Source: Morinoia aosen (taxonomy: Eukaryota; Arthropoda; Malacostraca; Amphipoda; Talitridae). Taken from it: a DNA stretch of 64,000 bases. Below, one piece after another: positions 8,053-20,613 of the stretch. The DNA lies in contig CM059562.1 in the NCBI GenBank assembly GCA_030386875.1, positions 69,996,201 through 70,060,200 on the forward strand, given 5' to 3'. Position 1 is the first letter of the stretch; each line of letters begins with the position of its first letter. A model generated the notes under the pieces. It saw only the letters and a program-made list of their open reading frames with translations. It was not told where the DNA came from and did not search any database. A program made the position numbers and the translations under genes.

Positions 8053-11000
8053 GTCATGATAGATCATGTCCATCTCCTCATATTTGTGCTAGCAAATATA
8101 TTGAAAAATTAGTCACACTTATTAATATTAAGCAGCAAAACTTAGCGTGAAAAAGCGGCCGCACCGTCGCGCAAATACGAGTATGCAATTCTGGCGCGCA
8201 TCTCAGCGCAGTTTAATGTCATGAACGACTTGGCCAAGCACCTCAGTTACGTTCCGTAGCTCTTCTTTATTTATAGTACAAATGTTGGAATGCATGTTTT
8301 CCAAAAATGCACAAACCAATCGAGCAATAAAATATCCTACGATATCAAACACTTTAACCGAGCAAGTGTTGAAAACCTACCAAAAAATTCGTGAGTGTGA
8401 TTTTTGTGAATTTGTGAGTATTACCAGCTTAGAAACAGAGGGCGCAGCACTCAAGCACGGAACGCAGGACCGGTTACTGCGGTCGCTGTGTTGTTGTTGT
8501 TGTTGTCTGTTGTTGTCTGTTGCTCAGCATAAGTTCCTGAGCTGTTCACAGTCACGCCTTTGTGGTTTTCTGTCTTGTTGCTCCTAATTAGTATCTCCGA
8601 TCTATTCTCCAAGTTACCCAAGGCGTCACGCTTCGTTTCCCTCACGTGTTTTTTTCTCTCATGCACGGCTGTAAATAATTCATCGCTGAGCCGGCGATGT
8701 GAGGTAGTGTCTATTGACATCAACACGAGGGAAAAATCTGATAGCCGTTGAGCGAGAGACAGAGAAACAGTAAATGGCGTTGGCCAGTGACTAATCCAAA
8801 TAACTTGACAAACCAACCACTACTGCACATTTCTGCTGAAATCACTCATGAGGCTGTAGTGGTTTAGATGGGAATATTTTAACGGGAAGTTTTTTAATTG
8901 CACGTTGTGGCTTTTGAAGAACTGGTCAGTCACTAGGTTTGTTGGCATACATGCAGTCAATTTTTATTTCTTGTTCCACTAAGATAACCTCCGAAGAACA
9001 AACTACTGAGTTTTCACACTTAGTGCTAAGTCTGTGTAAGTTGGCGTCAGGTGCCATTAATATCGTATAAAATAATATCGTATATCTGTGCAGAATTCCC
9101 GGGCTGAAAACACCTAGTGTTTCTCATTTAGGTAGTCCTATTATTCCTAACGTTCATCAGGCTCGTGTGCGACTGGTCTAGCAGTCGTCAATTATATACA
9201 ATGTATGACTGCTAATTTATCTCATGCAAAAGTATCTAATGCTCGGATCAACTTATAGAGTCATCTAAAAAAAACACGAACGATTAGCACTCGAAGACCT
9301 CAGTGTTTCAACTTGGACAGAATGCATGTCCCGTTATAGGAACATTTCACAGGAAATATAGGAGCAGGTTTACCAAGGCTTCTTCAACCTCGCGTTTCGT
9401 TGGAAGTCGCTACCTCATCATGACCATGTACGTACCACAAGTAGTGTGCCTCTCAAATTTGCGGAAAAGTCAACATTTCCTCGTTCTTTCAAGCCTCAAC
9501 GTCGAATCCTTCCAGTGCCCACGACACTTCAGCCTAAGCCAATTACCACCATTGATAAATCGAAGGAATTTTTTGCCCGTTTCAATGTTGTCAGACGGCC
9601 GTACGGTCGCGTCAGGGCTTGCGCAACGCATGGGAAGGCAAGTAAAAAATGGGAGTTGAAGGAGAAATGGGTGCTGTTAGAGCACGCGGTAATGTCATGG
9701 CTGTCAGAACATGAATTATTTCACTACTTGCTTGGCGAACTTGGTTCCTGGGGTAGCACGCACTTCTATTTATGAACTATCGAGGGAGTTCAGTTGAGAT
9801 GAAAAAAGCCTTCAACATAAGCTACGTATCTTGTGGAACCACACTGCGCCATACCCATAATCGTCTTCTCTCTCAGTTTTGGTGAAAATAACATTTCAAG
9901 TTCAAGTATGTTCGGAATATGAGCAATGGAAAGTACATTTGTGTTTATCAGAAATCGGAATAATCCGTAAACACTTACTCAGATTTCATCAGTTCTTCCT
10001 GAATGGGCCTGCAAATACATTCATGAAATATATCCGTATAGAAAAATTCATCAATTTTTCAGTGTAACGGTTCTATTTCGCAGCATTTTCTATGTATTAT
10101 ACAGCCTCCGAGTGTTTAGGAACAAATTTATTCATTTGATCCATATTTTGTAATTATTTTAGAGCACTGTACATGTTGCTGTTAGTCCCACAATTTTATC
10201 AGTAGCTTCTAACAAAATTCGAGGGAATTAACTTGTCCTCTTGTGGAATCAACTCTCGTCATTTCACGGCGAGAAGAGATGCTGTCAAACCACAGACTTG
10301 GGCCCGTCACATAACCATTAAGCGCACGCAACAGCAGGGCGAGTGTCAGGGCAGATATCAAGCGGAAGATGAGACGTTAATTGCAAAATATTTTGGGCGA
10401 TTCTCTTAGCCGTTGAAATGATAATGAGCGAGAGGCGGCGATGTTATTACCGAGTTAAGTGCACATGGCTCAAATTCTGCGTAAAATTACAGCGTGCGCA
10501 AAAGTAGCCAGAATTGGCCTTTTCTCGATCAAATTCACAAGTGTGGGCACTTTTTATGGTCGAGTTTGAAATTTTTGGCAGGAGAAAAGCGAATATGGCT
10601 ATCCTGATTTTAACGCGGATCGTTTTTTAGTTAATTTCAGCGGGTGATGAGTAAAGTGAGTACCGCACATATACTGGTCGCATAGTTTTTTCCGCTGTGG
10701 GTTGAGTTAAAGTGTATCTTGATACCTGCCTGGGTTATTCAAGTATTGCAGCGTGTGTGAAATATACTGCTATATTTTTCAGCGTACTGTTACATTTAAT
10801 AAGGAATAAAGCAAGATTTTTTAAAAATTATTACGACATTGTATGGTGTACACTGAAACACCATGATTGCATCACATAGAGATTGCATTTACGATTCAAG
10901 TCAATGCACATACTCTCTGGCGCGTCTTTTTTAAAGTTGTTAATTAAGCCAAGCTCTACAAAATTTATCTTCGTCTTACATTTCAATTTATGTGCATGTT

Positions 11001-12963
11001 TGTACGAAATCGAACCTTGCAACTGCATTCGGCCTGCAGGAAACTGCCGTTCGCTTACTGTCATTAGTTTCAACTGAGTCGCAAAAATAGTGAATTGCTG
11101 CTGAGTGCGGGTTGATTTAGAGTATTTTACCAAGCTGTGATCGATGAAATTAATTTGACAGATGAATTAAGAGTGTACATTTGAGTTCAGTGTCTCCCGT
11201 ATTCATTCATTATTTTTTCAAAATTGCCTTCATGTCTCGAGTTTTGCACTTCATAAATTTTCTCGTTATTTATGGAATAGAAAGCAACCATGACTCTAAA
11301 TGCCACAACGAGAACCTGGACGCTTGCTTCGGAATTATTTACTTTCCACACATCTTAATGGTAGAGCGATCTACAATACTCCCATCAAGAACAATAGAAT
11401 TCTTCTAAGGTGATTCATTCATCACGATACATCTACTGTAGAGTTTAATTTTCCTTTCATCTCATAGGTTCTGGTAGGGAATGCCTCTCAATGACTTGCG
11501 ATAACACGGACGCTACCGCACTGTATCCATTGACATCACTCAATTCTACTCTAACGGAGCCCCGACGTTAAGTAGGCATCACTGAGCAACTTTCGACGCT
11601 CGGACGGCCTTCAGAAGGGGGACGGACTCGCTCTCAGGATGAGCGCAGCAAACCCGTGGTAAATTTGCACGTAACCTGCTGAGTCATTTACAATAGTGAC
11701 CATGCACTTCCTTCATCCTCAGCGCTCCCTATGCCAACGGGAACTGTAATGGCGGTCTTTATTTTTTTAGAGCTTCGTATTCCAACGGAAGAAGATTCAA
11801 TTACCCTCGATGATGAGCGGAGAGTTGTTTGCTCTGAAGCAACCCCTATTTGAATGTTAAATGATTGGGATTCCCTTATGGCACAAATTACCTCAAGCGA
11901 CTAAGATCCCGCAGTTCTCATGAAATAGATTGAAGGTAGAGATAGAGAAGTGAAACACAAAGTCGACACAAACTCGTCAGGACAGTTTTTTGGTGGGCAA
12001 GAGGAACGGTGTACCGTAAGAGGGCGGTTGATTGCGTCATAGTTCCATCGTAAATGTCGCCGTTATCCTCCCAAGGCTTCCATAAAATTACGGGTCTTCA
12101 AAACTTTTTTTCTCTTGGTCCTCTAATAGTTCAGTATTGAAATTGTCAAAATCTGTCAAGATCGAAACCCATCTATTCTTTTTCACTTTTTTTAGCAGAT
12201 ACGAAGGCTACATTTCGGAAAGTGAGAAATGCAATTAATTTATCAAAGTAGATTAAACTTGAAAATGATCAAGGATAGCTGAGATTCAAAAACGTTATGT
12301 TTTTTGGTGTGAAGAGTTGACTGCCCTTCTTCTTTCTATTGCTGTCTTGATTTTCAACCGATGAAGAACACAATTTCCTCATCGTCCAACTAGTTAGCAC
12401 TATCATATTTTGAATCACTTTATTAATGTCATAAGCTGTGTCGCACAACTATAACCTACAACTAACTGAACGCTCAAAATTTTCGGAAGCGAACTTTTCA
12501 GCTGTTGTTCGATGTCTTTCATTTTATTGAAACTTCATGCACTCATTATACTGCCTGTGCCGAAAACCGCTCAGGATCAAAAGCTTCGCAGCAGTGGTTT
12601 TTCAAAAAATACTTTTCCTTTCCCATTTTCTTGGGAGAAGTAGTATCTATCTAGTAGTATCATATCTAAGTAGTTCTGTGAAGCGAGAGGCATAACCGTA
12701 TTAAGAGACACATTGGTTACTGAAGTGATAGTTTTTAACCTCTCAAAAGCAAATGAGTGAACACAACAAAGGCCGTGTCAAGAACACGAAGATCTTTTTC
12801 TGGGTCGTCTGTTGCTGTGCTGCTGTTGACAGTCTTCGTAATGATAGAAAAAAGATCTCTTCTAATATTTGCGTTGATATAAATTCCATTTCCTGAATAA
12901 TTTGAAACACACATACTCAGCATCATTAAGAGCGATGTTTATATTTGGATAGTATCGCATCAC
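8053..12963. other. long stretch, presumed ShKT-gene intron, no gene supported
   Basis: AT-rich with scattered open frames under 125 codons on both strands (for example 8451-8816 minus, 9446-9775 plus). None has a recognisable domain or consistent splice boundaries. A (TTG)n tract lies at 8490-8524. A GC-richer patch at 11480-11740 has stops in the frames I checked. Confidence 0.4.
8490..8524 (+). repeat. (TTG)n microsatellite, imperfect
   Basis: About 11 triplets, mostly TTG, broken by TCTG twice. Confidence 0.9.
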
Positions 12964-13026
12964 GTTTGTATGGAGGTCGGAATTCCAAATGACCTCTGTC
13001 AGCACGACCTCCACGCTGCCCGCGTC
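12964..13026 (-). CDS. candidate 63-nt exon, unidentified
   Basis: The minus strand has a good acceptor (TTTCCTGCTCCAG) and a moderate donor (CAAAC|GTGATG) enclosing 63 nt. Frame 0 encodes DAGSVEVVLTEVIWNSDLHT and one more residue, with about three quarters G/C third positions. The phase-1 frame is also open, and that phase would fit between the neighbouring candidate exon and the ShKT exon. Length divisible by 3 means it could be skipped. I do not recognise the peptide in either frame. It could belong to the ShKT gene, to another gene, or be chance. Confidence 0.25.
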
Positions 13027-14308
13027 CTGGAGCAGGAAACAAGTCGCTCAAGGCACCACTAAGCAGTTTAGGTACGGTCACTATAAAGAATTTATTATGT
13101 AGACTCCGTTTGAATCCTTGACGGAAGCTGGGGCTCAAGAGATGAGAATCATTATTATTTGAGTTATAAAGTACTCGGTGATAACGTTTCTTTCTGAGAG
13201 CGTGACCTCCGAATGGCACCGTCGACATCCCCGCGATACAAGATCTTCGTAGTAAAAATGAATAGTATCGTTATAAGCTGTTGCGGTACCTTACCTTCAA
13301 AAAAATTAAGTTCAGGGTGAGAATTTTACTGTTGCGTGCGTACGCCACCACATTCTCTGTATTTCATTATACAAATATGGCTTAATACGTCGAGAAAGAA
13401 AGAACTTTGGTGAGAGGCTGCTCAAAACTTGGACTGTTGATTCGACGGAGCCCTGAGAATAAATTAGGCTTATTTATAGGATATAGCGTTGAATATAGTC
13501 AACACTAGAGTTTCGCTGTAGCTTCACTTCACACGTGAATGAGGCGCACGACGCACAACTGGAAAGACGAGGAAATGAGCCACTGGCTGATGAGGGGACA
13601 ACGAGGTAGCAGTGTGCGCCTAAATTAAATCTTTTTGGTATTACGAGTACGTCTCGCGAGGACTCCTCTTGCATTATAATTAGGCGGGAAGTACGGACCA
13701 CAGGACTGGAATGCCTTTCTGGGCATTCGGGTGAACACGTTCTTCTCCCGCCGGCAGATGGTCGGTTTAACTATTCACTTAATATTTTTACTGATCTCGG
13801 GCGTGGACTAGAATTTTGTTACTTTCCCGTGCGGTAAGTTTCTACTTTGTGCTGTGGTAGATGTTATTTTGGAACTTCACTTTAAAAATTAGCTTGAATT
13901 TAATTTGGAATTGGGAATTTCTTTAAATGACTAGAATTCGTTCAATAATATTTTGTCCTAGGGGTAACGAAAAATATAGACTTCGAAAATGGACAGATAA
14001 GAATGAGTGAAATAAGTCTTCCATCTTAAAATAAATGAAACCATCTGTGTAAGCTTGGAATAAAGTTGGCGCATAATTGGTTTGTTCAACGCTAATGAAA
14101 ATTGCGAAGCTGAAGTGAATTTTAAATATCGATTATAATGTTTAACAGAGCGATTTTTACGTTGCCAAGCTGTCAAAAGTGATGGCCTTGCCCATGCTGC
14201 ACCGTTTGATCTTGTCATATCCTTCATTGTGCGTTTTATAACTTTTGCAATTCCGCGTTTGCTCCGTGAGATGCTTCTTCTTCCCTGATTTAACATTCTC
14301 TTGTTTAC
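13027..14308. other. no recognised feature
   Basis: Contains a GC-richer patch at about 13470-13760 with overlapping open frames on the minus strand, none recognised. Confidence 0.35.
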
Positions 14309-14405
14309 CTTCGGAATAAAGGCGCGAGAATTTCTTGCTCGAAAACGCTAGGTCATTGTTCGTGTTGACACCAGTCACGTCGCGCAGCTCGGGGGCTTGG
14401 TGCTT
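14309..14405 (-). CDS. candidate 97-nt exon, possibly of the ShKT gene
   Basis: Acceptor AGAGTTTGCAG and donor CCGAAG|GTAAAC on the minus strand. It enters in phase 0 and leaves in phase 1, which is what a splice into the ShKT exon at 2316 needs. The peptide begins KHQAPELRDVTGVNT. A segment with DLAF and RLYSEG faintly recalls the first helix of serpins, but the rest of a serpin is absent, so I make no such call. Early third positions are moderately G/C-rich. The tract before the acceptor is purine-rich, which weakens the case. Confidence 0.3.
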
Positions 14406-14700
14406 CTGCAAACTCTTCCTCTCTTAAATAGGCGATTGTCATCGTAACGTAGGGGAATTGGAGGTATGCGGTCTCATATGGCAATTTCTAGTGGATTTCA
14501 AACTTGCGGTCTATTGGACAACACGCTCGGGGGCGCAGAGGCCAAACAATTCACGTTGTGTTTGCAATTTTGATGGACTTCAAGCTAATAATCATGCGAG
14601 GTGTTTATTTAGATGTTCCAGTGAACGTCAATTTAGATATACAGTGGGCATAAAAACCAAAGCTTTACGAAATGTCGAGTGGAAAATTTTGTGGCTTTCT

Positions 14701-14736
14701 AATAATAATAATAATAATAAAAAATAATAATAATAC
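14701..14736 (+). repeat. (AAT)n microsatellite, interrupted
   Basis: About 11 AAT triplets with a short A run in the middle. Confidence 0.92.
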
Positions 14737-15339
14737 CGCTGCTAATTTGATAATTTTTGATACTGTTAAAAGGAAAGTTCATTTAGTTCCAGTACGAATA
14801 TTAATATCATACTTGTTCAAAAGTGCAAACTTCAGCAAGGATACAAATTGGAGTTACTCGTACTCTATGAGCTTGACCATCTAAAAAAGATTTTTATATC
14901 AATAAATTCGGCACATGCATCATCGTACTTGAATTTTCAAGTGTTCTACAAGTAATGCCACGATACGATGACGAGCTACCCGGCCTGCATAGTTGATCCG
15001 GCATCCTTTTTCTACAATTTTTCATACTTTCTCTTTCCAAAATGAAGAAACAACCGATGGGATGGAACAGAAGAAAGAAACCGAATCCTTTGAACCGTAT
15101 CGTTCAACTAAATTGAACGATGGGGTTATACTAAAGGACGGAACTCATAAAGAGACGATGGGAATGTTTTACAGCGCACGGAAGTCTCAATAGAGGAAAA
15201 CGATCCAAAGAGTCGGCACGCAAGGCTAGCTCGCTGTCCTAACGGAGGCCTGAATTATGCTGCGAGGCCTTCAATGGACTTGACTATCTTGGGTTCGCCA
15301 TTCTCGTGCTACTGCACGGTCCTTGTGTGCCCATGGCAG
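14737..15339. other. no recognised feature
   Basis: Includes an unassigned 66-codon plus-strand open frame at 14993-15193 of low complexity (E/K/T-rich). Confidence 0.35.
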
Positions 15340-15531
15340 TGTATGTCCATGATTACTGAGTTGAAGAACTCTGCAGCTTGTCTGCCATATTTCCTCAAGG
15401 AGAAGAGATTTGAGTGCAAATGATTATCATTGTTCACAATGTATGTCCATGATTCCTTAGCTGAAGAACTTTGTAGCTTGTCTGCCATATGCTCTCTAGG
15501 AGAAGAGATTTGAGTGCAAATGATTATCATT
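15340..15531. repeat. 100-bp tandem duplication (two units)
   Basis: Units at 15340-15431 and 15440-15531 repeat at exactly 100 bp, differing at roughly a dozen positions. Both begin TGTATGTCCATGATT and end GATTTGAGTGCAAATGATTA plus TCATT. A minus-strand frame is open across both units (15530-15309). Since 100 is not a multiple of 3 the two units are read in different frames, so the open frame is probably incidental. Confidence 0.92.
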
Positions 15532-16678
15532 CAAGAGCTGTGACGACTGATCCGTTTGACACTAAATTCAAAATAAATTAACAATTGGTTTTATGTTTTC
15601 TCATGTTCGCTTAGAATAGATGTAAGCGTATTATAAGATATTATTTAGATATACTCGTACCTATAGATACGTTAGTTTGAATTCGAAAGAAATGAGATGG
15701 CTTGTTATTTCAAGTTGAATTCGATAAAGAATGACTATAAATTATTTTCATACGAACAGGTGTGATTTTTTTATGGACTGTGTTTCTATCACGGGGACGG
15801 TCCGTAATATGCATCGTCGTTCCCTCATGGCCGAAGAGAGAGACGTGTTTGCATACCTACATTAGATGTTAGTACAGTCTTCATGCACTTGTGCGTGGAG
15901 AGCATCTCCTCTCGTTGGTCGTGGATGTAATAACTAACATCACACTAGACAGCTATGTTCTTGGGAACATGTTACGCAAGGTCTTTTTACACATGGTGTG
16001 ATAACTTCCCTATGTTTTTCTATCTAGTTAGCTTTCACTTTCGTTTAGAGGACGAACACTCCTGCAAGCATGTTCCAGTATGGGTTTGTTTGACGTTCTA
16101 GCTACCTCTTGTGATTATCTGCAGCTAATGAAAATATGCATTTTATTTGATGTATCTGTATGAAGTAGATGTGCTATAAATATAGAATAGACTCCCGCGT
16201 TACGCACTTGAATCCATACTTTTTACATATTAAGTTTTAATCGTTTGTGCAGGACTTCCGCAGGTATAAATTTTCTGAATCCGTTCATGCCTTGAACTGC
16301 ATATAGCAAAAGGACGTCTGCAATTTATTTTTTTCTCGCCTAAGGTTGACATAACTAATCTTATTCATTCTGCTCATGTAATTGTTTACATAAGACTGAA
16401 AAATTTGCTTATTATGGCATCAAATTTGTAAAAAATAGTAGTTGACACATAAGTTTTATTCAAATATGCTCAAAACTGGTCATTATTTTGAAACACCCTA
16501 TCGCAAGTCCTCTTCAGTTCTAGCAACTTTGTATACGATGCATGAGACTTCATTGAAATAAGAACGACATTTGTACGACACTGTTATAGAGCGAAGAAGA
16601 CAAGCAGCCGTCGCATCATTTAGGACGCTACGAAGATCTACCTGGTGCTCGCACGTTGATTCAGGTGCATCGCCTCAC
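15532..16678. other. no recognised feature
   Basis: AT-rich, with no open frame or transposon end that I can support. Confidence 0.4.
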
Positions 16679-16719
16679 TTCCGTGTAGCTGTCGCCGTAC
16701 GCGCGGTATGCTGCAGCTC
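16679..16719 (-). CDS. candidate 41-nt micro-exon, possibly of the ShKT gene
   Basis: Minus strand, between acceptor TTGTGTCAG and the good donor CGGAA|GTGAGG. It enters in phase 1, matching the donor of the signal-peptide exon, and leaves in phase 0, matching the acceptor of the candidate at 14405. In that frame it encodes AAAYRAYGDSYTE with nearly all third positions G or C. It is very short and no homology is recognisable, so the support is frame logic, codon composition and the donor only. Confidence 0.3.
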
Positions 16720-16731
16720 CTGACACAACTT

Positions 16732-16752
16732 GATGACACAACTTGTGTCATC
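16732..16752. repeat. 21-bp palindrome with one-base centre
   Basis: GATGACACAA-C-TTGTGTCATC, with perfect 10-bp arms. It overlaps the region just upstream of the candidate acceptor at 16720. TGACACAACTT is also repeated directly just to its left. Confidence 0.9.
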
Positions 16753-19700
16753 CTCGGCGTGTGGCGTCAGCAAACTAGGAATGGTGTTCTACAAGTTTAC
16801 TGCATTTAGTCATTTGCCATAAATCTATCCTGGCAGAAATGCGGATGAAAATTATACTATTGGTGAACGGAACGCAAATATGAACACATGATGTACTGAG
16901 AGATGATATTAATAAACTTATGTGATGCGAATATTAATAAGTATAAATTTATTTATTTCGGCCAGAAATGCGATAAAATGTTTAGGCGCGCAGAGAAATT
17001 ATTCCTGTTTGCGTGATATTACTGTTTTCAAGTATGAATTGAATATTAGTTTTGTAAATAATTCATTAACAACAAATTAATAGATATACAAAATTGGAAA
17101 ATATTAACGGTGAAATATTCATTATGGGTATATATTCATGTTATTGGTCACTACTTAACTTCGGTGTACACATGTTTTTGACTAATGAACAACTAAAGAT
17201 TCTCTTGATAGCCTTGCTAAAAATGATCAATAAGCACGCTGTCAAGTCAGTTCATTAGTTCGTGATTTAGAAGCCAACACTTCTTAGACGCTATTTTTTT
17301 TTATTTTTTATTCTTTTTATTTTGTTCAAGCAAGAGTCTATTGATGAAGAGTCAATTAATTATATTAATTGCTGGAGCGGCATGAAATTAGCATAAGAAC
17401 ACATTTTTTTTTTCTTCCAATACGTCATGGCTGCTCATGCTTTTGTTTATATTTTTGCTCACGTTTCTAAATCATCTATCATTACCTACGAGTGGTAACA
17501 CAGAATTTTCACACTGCATTTGAAGAATCTATCTCTATTTCATTAGAGTTCACGACTTCGAGCGAAGAAGCTTCTTTTTTCTAGCTCGTGAGGTTCTGTC
17601 ATTTTGCAGCAGAGCTAGACGCACTCACTTCTACAACCCGTGTCTCTCGCTAATATACAGTTTAGCGAACCGGAGACAAGCAGATCTCAACTTGGCCACA
17701 CCAGGCGATCGTTCGGTCACCAAACTGGTTTCTCGACACGATCGTCAGTAGGAAGACATGCTTTTCAAATAAAAAAAATATTAAACCAGACACTTGCACG
17801 AGACCTTCAACTTGCATAAAGACATTTAATACTCGTAATCTTAAAACAGCCCCGGTAGTACAAAGATGAAATCTGTAGAGTCAGCTAACGAGATTTTCAT
17901 CGTAGTGAAGGGTTTTCATTACACTATATTTGTAAACCCTCATGGTGAGCGAAGGTAAGGGCAACCTCGTCGTTTATCATCCCGTCGTCAGACATTTGAA
18001 TAATTTTTTTAACGACCTTGTAGAGTGCGTCATTGATCATTGAGTATTTCCTTCCAAAAATTAGGGTAAACATTGGATGTTTATTGGAAGCGCACGGTAA
18101 AATACTACCATAATTGGTCAGTCTACAACAAATCAGTACCAATATTGATCTTTGGGTGACCGAAGAAAGAATTATTTACTGAAACTAGCCATGCAGCATG
18201 TAAAAATTCACGACTGTTCGCAGTCATCAAAGTCTATCCGATGAATGGTTCTGAAAATTCAACAACCGACATTTACTGGCGTTAAATGTTGTCGGCCAAA
18301 AATATTAATTTTCAATTTTCACACTCCAAACCATGAAATTAGTACCTTTAACGTTATTTTGAGCCAACTAGCATCACCGTAATTCGATCGATTTTTAGTC
18401 CAGATTTGTTCTGCGAGCAAACTAACTGAGCAAACCGAAGAATACGAGTTTCAGGTCGAACAGAAGCAAAAATACGCTTGCTAATATGCATGCAAGCTCT
18501 TCTGGCAAATTTGCAGCCTGATACGCCTCAATGGTGTGCGCCATATTTATAGTTCGGTGCGCGTGCGGGAGTGTGCAACTGTCCGTCAGGTTTAGGTTGC
18601 TCATTTTAGCGTTTTTTACGGGAATTCTAATAGAGATGACGATAGAGATAATTTATGCGTCGTAAATATTTTCCAGAGAACTTTACGGCTAAACAATGCA
18701 AAGCAATGAATTAAACTAACGCGTTTGTGGCACCGATTACAGGTCTCGGAGTATCAAATGACGGCTTAAAATTCTCTCGCTGCGACGTTTATTGCCCCAC
18801 TGATTGTTGCACTTGATGGGGCCAGAAGTTATTGTAAAGAAAACTAACTGCGGATTGAATTCATTTAATTATTTGATACTTGAATGATATGCGCTATCAC
18901 TTCGGGAGGTTGTAACATTTATTTGTTGCATCATAAAGGAGGCCGAATTGACGACCCGTGCCACTGAAATGGAGCCATTTTCTTCATTCTACTGTAATCC
19001 TCGTGAAATTAATCGTTTAAAATTATTCTTAGAGTTGAAAAAATGTTTCAACACTGTAGAAACAGCAATGAATGCGTCTATAGCATTGAAATTTTCTCAC
19101 CGAAAGGTTTATTTCATTCAGCACTGACGATTAAAATCCCGTTTAATGAGCTTTTATTTCTACGTGATAATGAACGTTCATTCTTGTCGTCGAATAGCCA
19201 AAATGTCTCAAACATGGACGATCCCTTAAAGCTGGTTGATTATAATCCGCTTCGCATCAGAAGATGTTCATCATCTTTCAGTGTAATTCAGTGCAGCTAT
19301 AAAGAGCCGTTATTGTTGTGATGTAATACTGACTTTATGAGAAATCTTTATGCAAAATGCTTCTCAGTAAATTAAAATTTGCGCGAGCTTCCAAGCGTGA
19401 ATATTTCTGAGGTTATATTTTCTTATGCTTATCATGAGAATGCATGTACATATATTTCTTCTTGGGTGAATGCTTTTTGAAGTATTAAATTCATATTTAC
19501 TTTGAATCTTAACACATATATAATCGCCAGTGTTGCCATATCTCTTTACAAAATGATATTCTAACAAAGTAAGTTTGTTGTCCTTACATGAAATGAACCA
19601 ATTATTGTTGAAATAGTTTTGATGCATAGCACACAGTAGGAAAATACATTAATTGGCATGTCATTATTCAATCACGAAAAAAAAGTACCGATAAGAATTG

Positions 19701-20384
19701 GGAAGAATCACAATTTTTTTTTCAACTGGTGCTTTTAAACAGAAACTGTAACAATACATTCCAAATAAGGATTTTAAAATTCATTCTTTTTAGAGTTAGA
19801 GTATATTAATTTACTTCACCCATTATGAATATTGCGTATGCAGTGAGGTAATTAAGAAACATGCAAGATCTTGCTTGACTACACATTAAACAAAGACAGC
19901 AGCAAATAGCACTATTTTTATTATCAATGCCCACGTTGGAACTTCGGCCGTTGTCTCGCTTGCATGGTATAGCAGCACGCGTAGCGAGCGGCGCGACAGG
20001 CTTTTTGTTCTCAAGTTGCTCAATGTTGTAATGGCCTCAAGTCCAGCCAGGCGTCCTGCTTCCTATGTTTGTATTCAAAGTAGCAGCAAATGGAGCACGG
20101 TCAAGTGACATATGCTTCACAGCTAGGACCGGCCACTTCCTCTTCATTAACTGGATAGCGGAATTGAACTCTAGGAGCTGCATAGTCATATAGTGTGGCC
20201 CGCAAGAAATGAGTACAGGAGCTGAGGGAGTAAAGGTACGTGTTCGGGGCTGCGTTCGTCGGCAATGGGTGCACTCAATAACTGTTCACTGAGCAGTTTA
20301 TGGTGGCGTTACGGTGCTCGGAGCTTGAAAGTTGCGTGTATGGTGCGGAGTTACATGCACATTTTAGGCATTTTAAATAAACAA
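16753..20384. other. long stretch, presumed intron, no gene supported
   Basis: AT-rich. The longest open frames (17924-18142 minus, 19043-19321 plus, 19364-19627 minus) are unrecognised and have AT-rich third positions. A slightly GC-richer patch at 19930-20330 has no consistent frame. Confidence 0.4.
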
Positions 20385-20613
20385 TTAACACATTTCCTGC
20401 GAAATTACCCACCGGTGGTAACTTAGGTGATTTTTAAAGTGCTGCTGACCCACGTGCTGTCACTAAATCATTTTTTTCTAAATACTTAATGAAAGCTGAA
20501 TAAAAGCCCGATCCAGTTAATATTCGCTATTTTCAAAGTTGATTACCACAATTGACTTTAAATTTGAATTGAATATTGAACTTCAGTTTAACCCATCGCA
20601 GTTAACGTGTTAA
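20385..20613 (-). mobile_element. piggyBac-type MITE (family A)
   Basis: A 229-bp copy bounded by TTAA at 20385-20388 and 20610-20613. The plus-strand left end TTAACACATTTCCTGCGAAA corresponds to the right end of the 1443 copy, so it is inverted. It contains ACCCACCGGTGG near its left end and CTACAATTGAC-like body sequence (here CCACAATTGACTTTAAATT). The right end reads TTAACACGTTAACTGCGATG on the minus strand. Confidence 0.8.

Noticed and set aside
14309-14405. Serpin N-terminal exon
   Set aside because: Only a loose DLAF...RLYSEG resemblance; no further serpin sequence on this strand nearby. Kept as an anonymous candidate exon.
15309-15530. 73-codon minus-strand gene in the 100-bp duplication
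   Set aside because: The two units are read in different frames because 100 is not divisible by 3, so there is no conserved protein repeat.
18422-18604. Second minus-strand promoter and start (TATAAATATGGC at about 18540-18552)
   Set aside because: TATA-like strings are frequent in this AT-rich DNA, and the frame that follows has no donor or recognisable protein.
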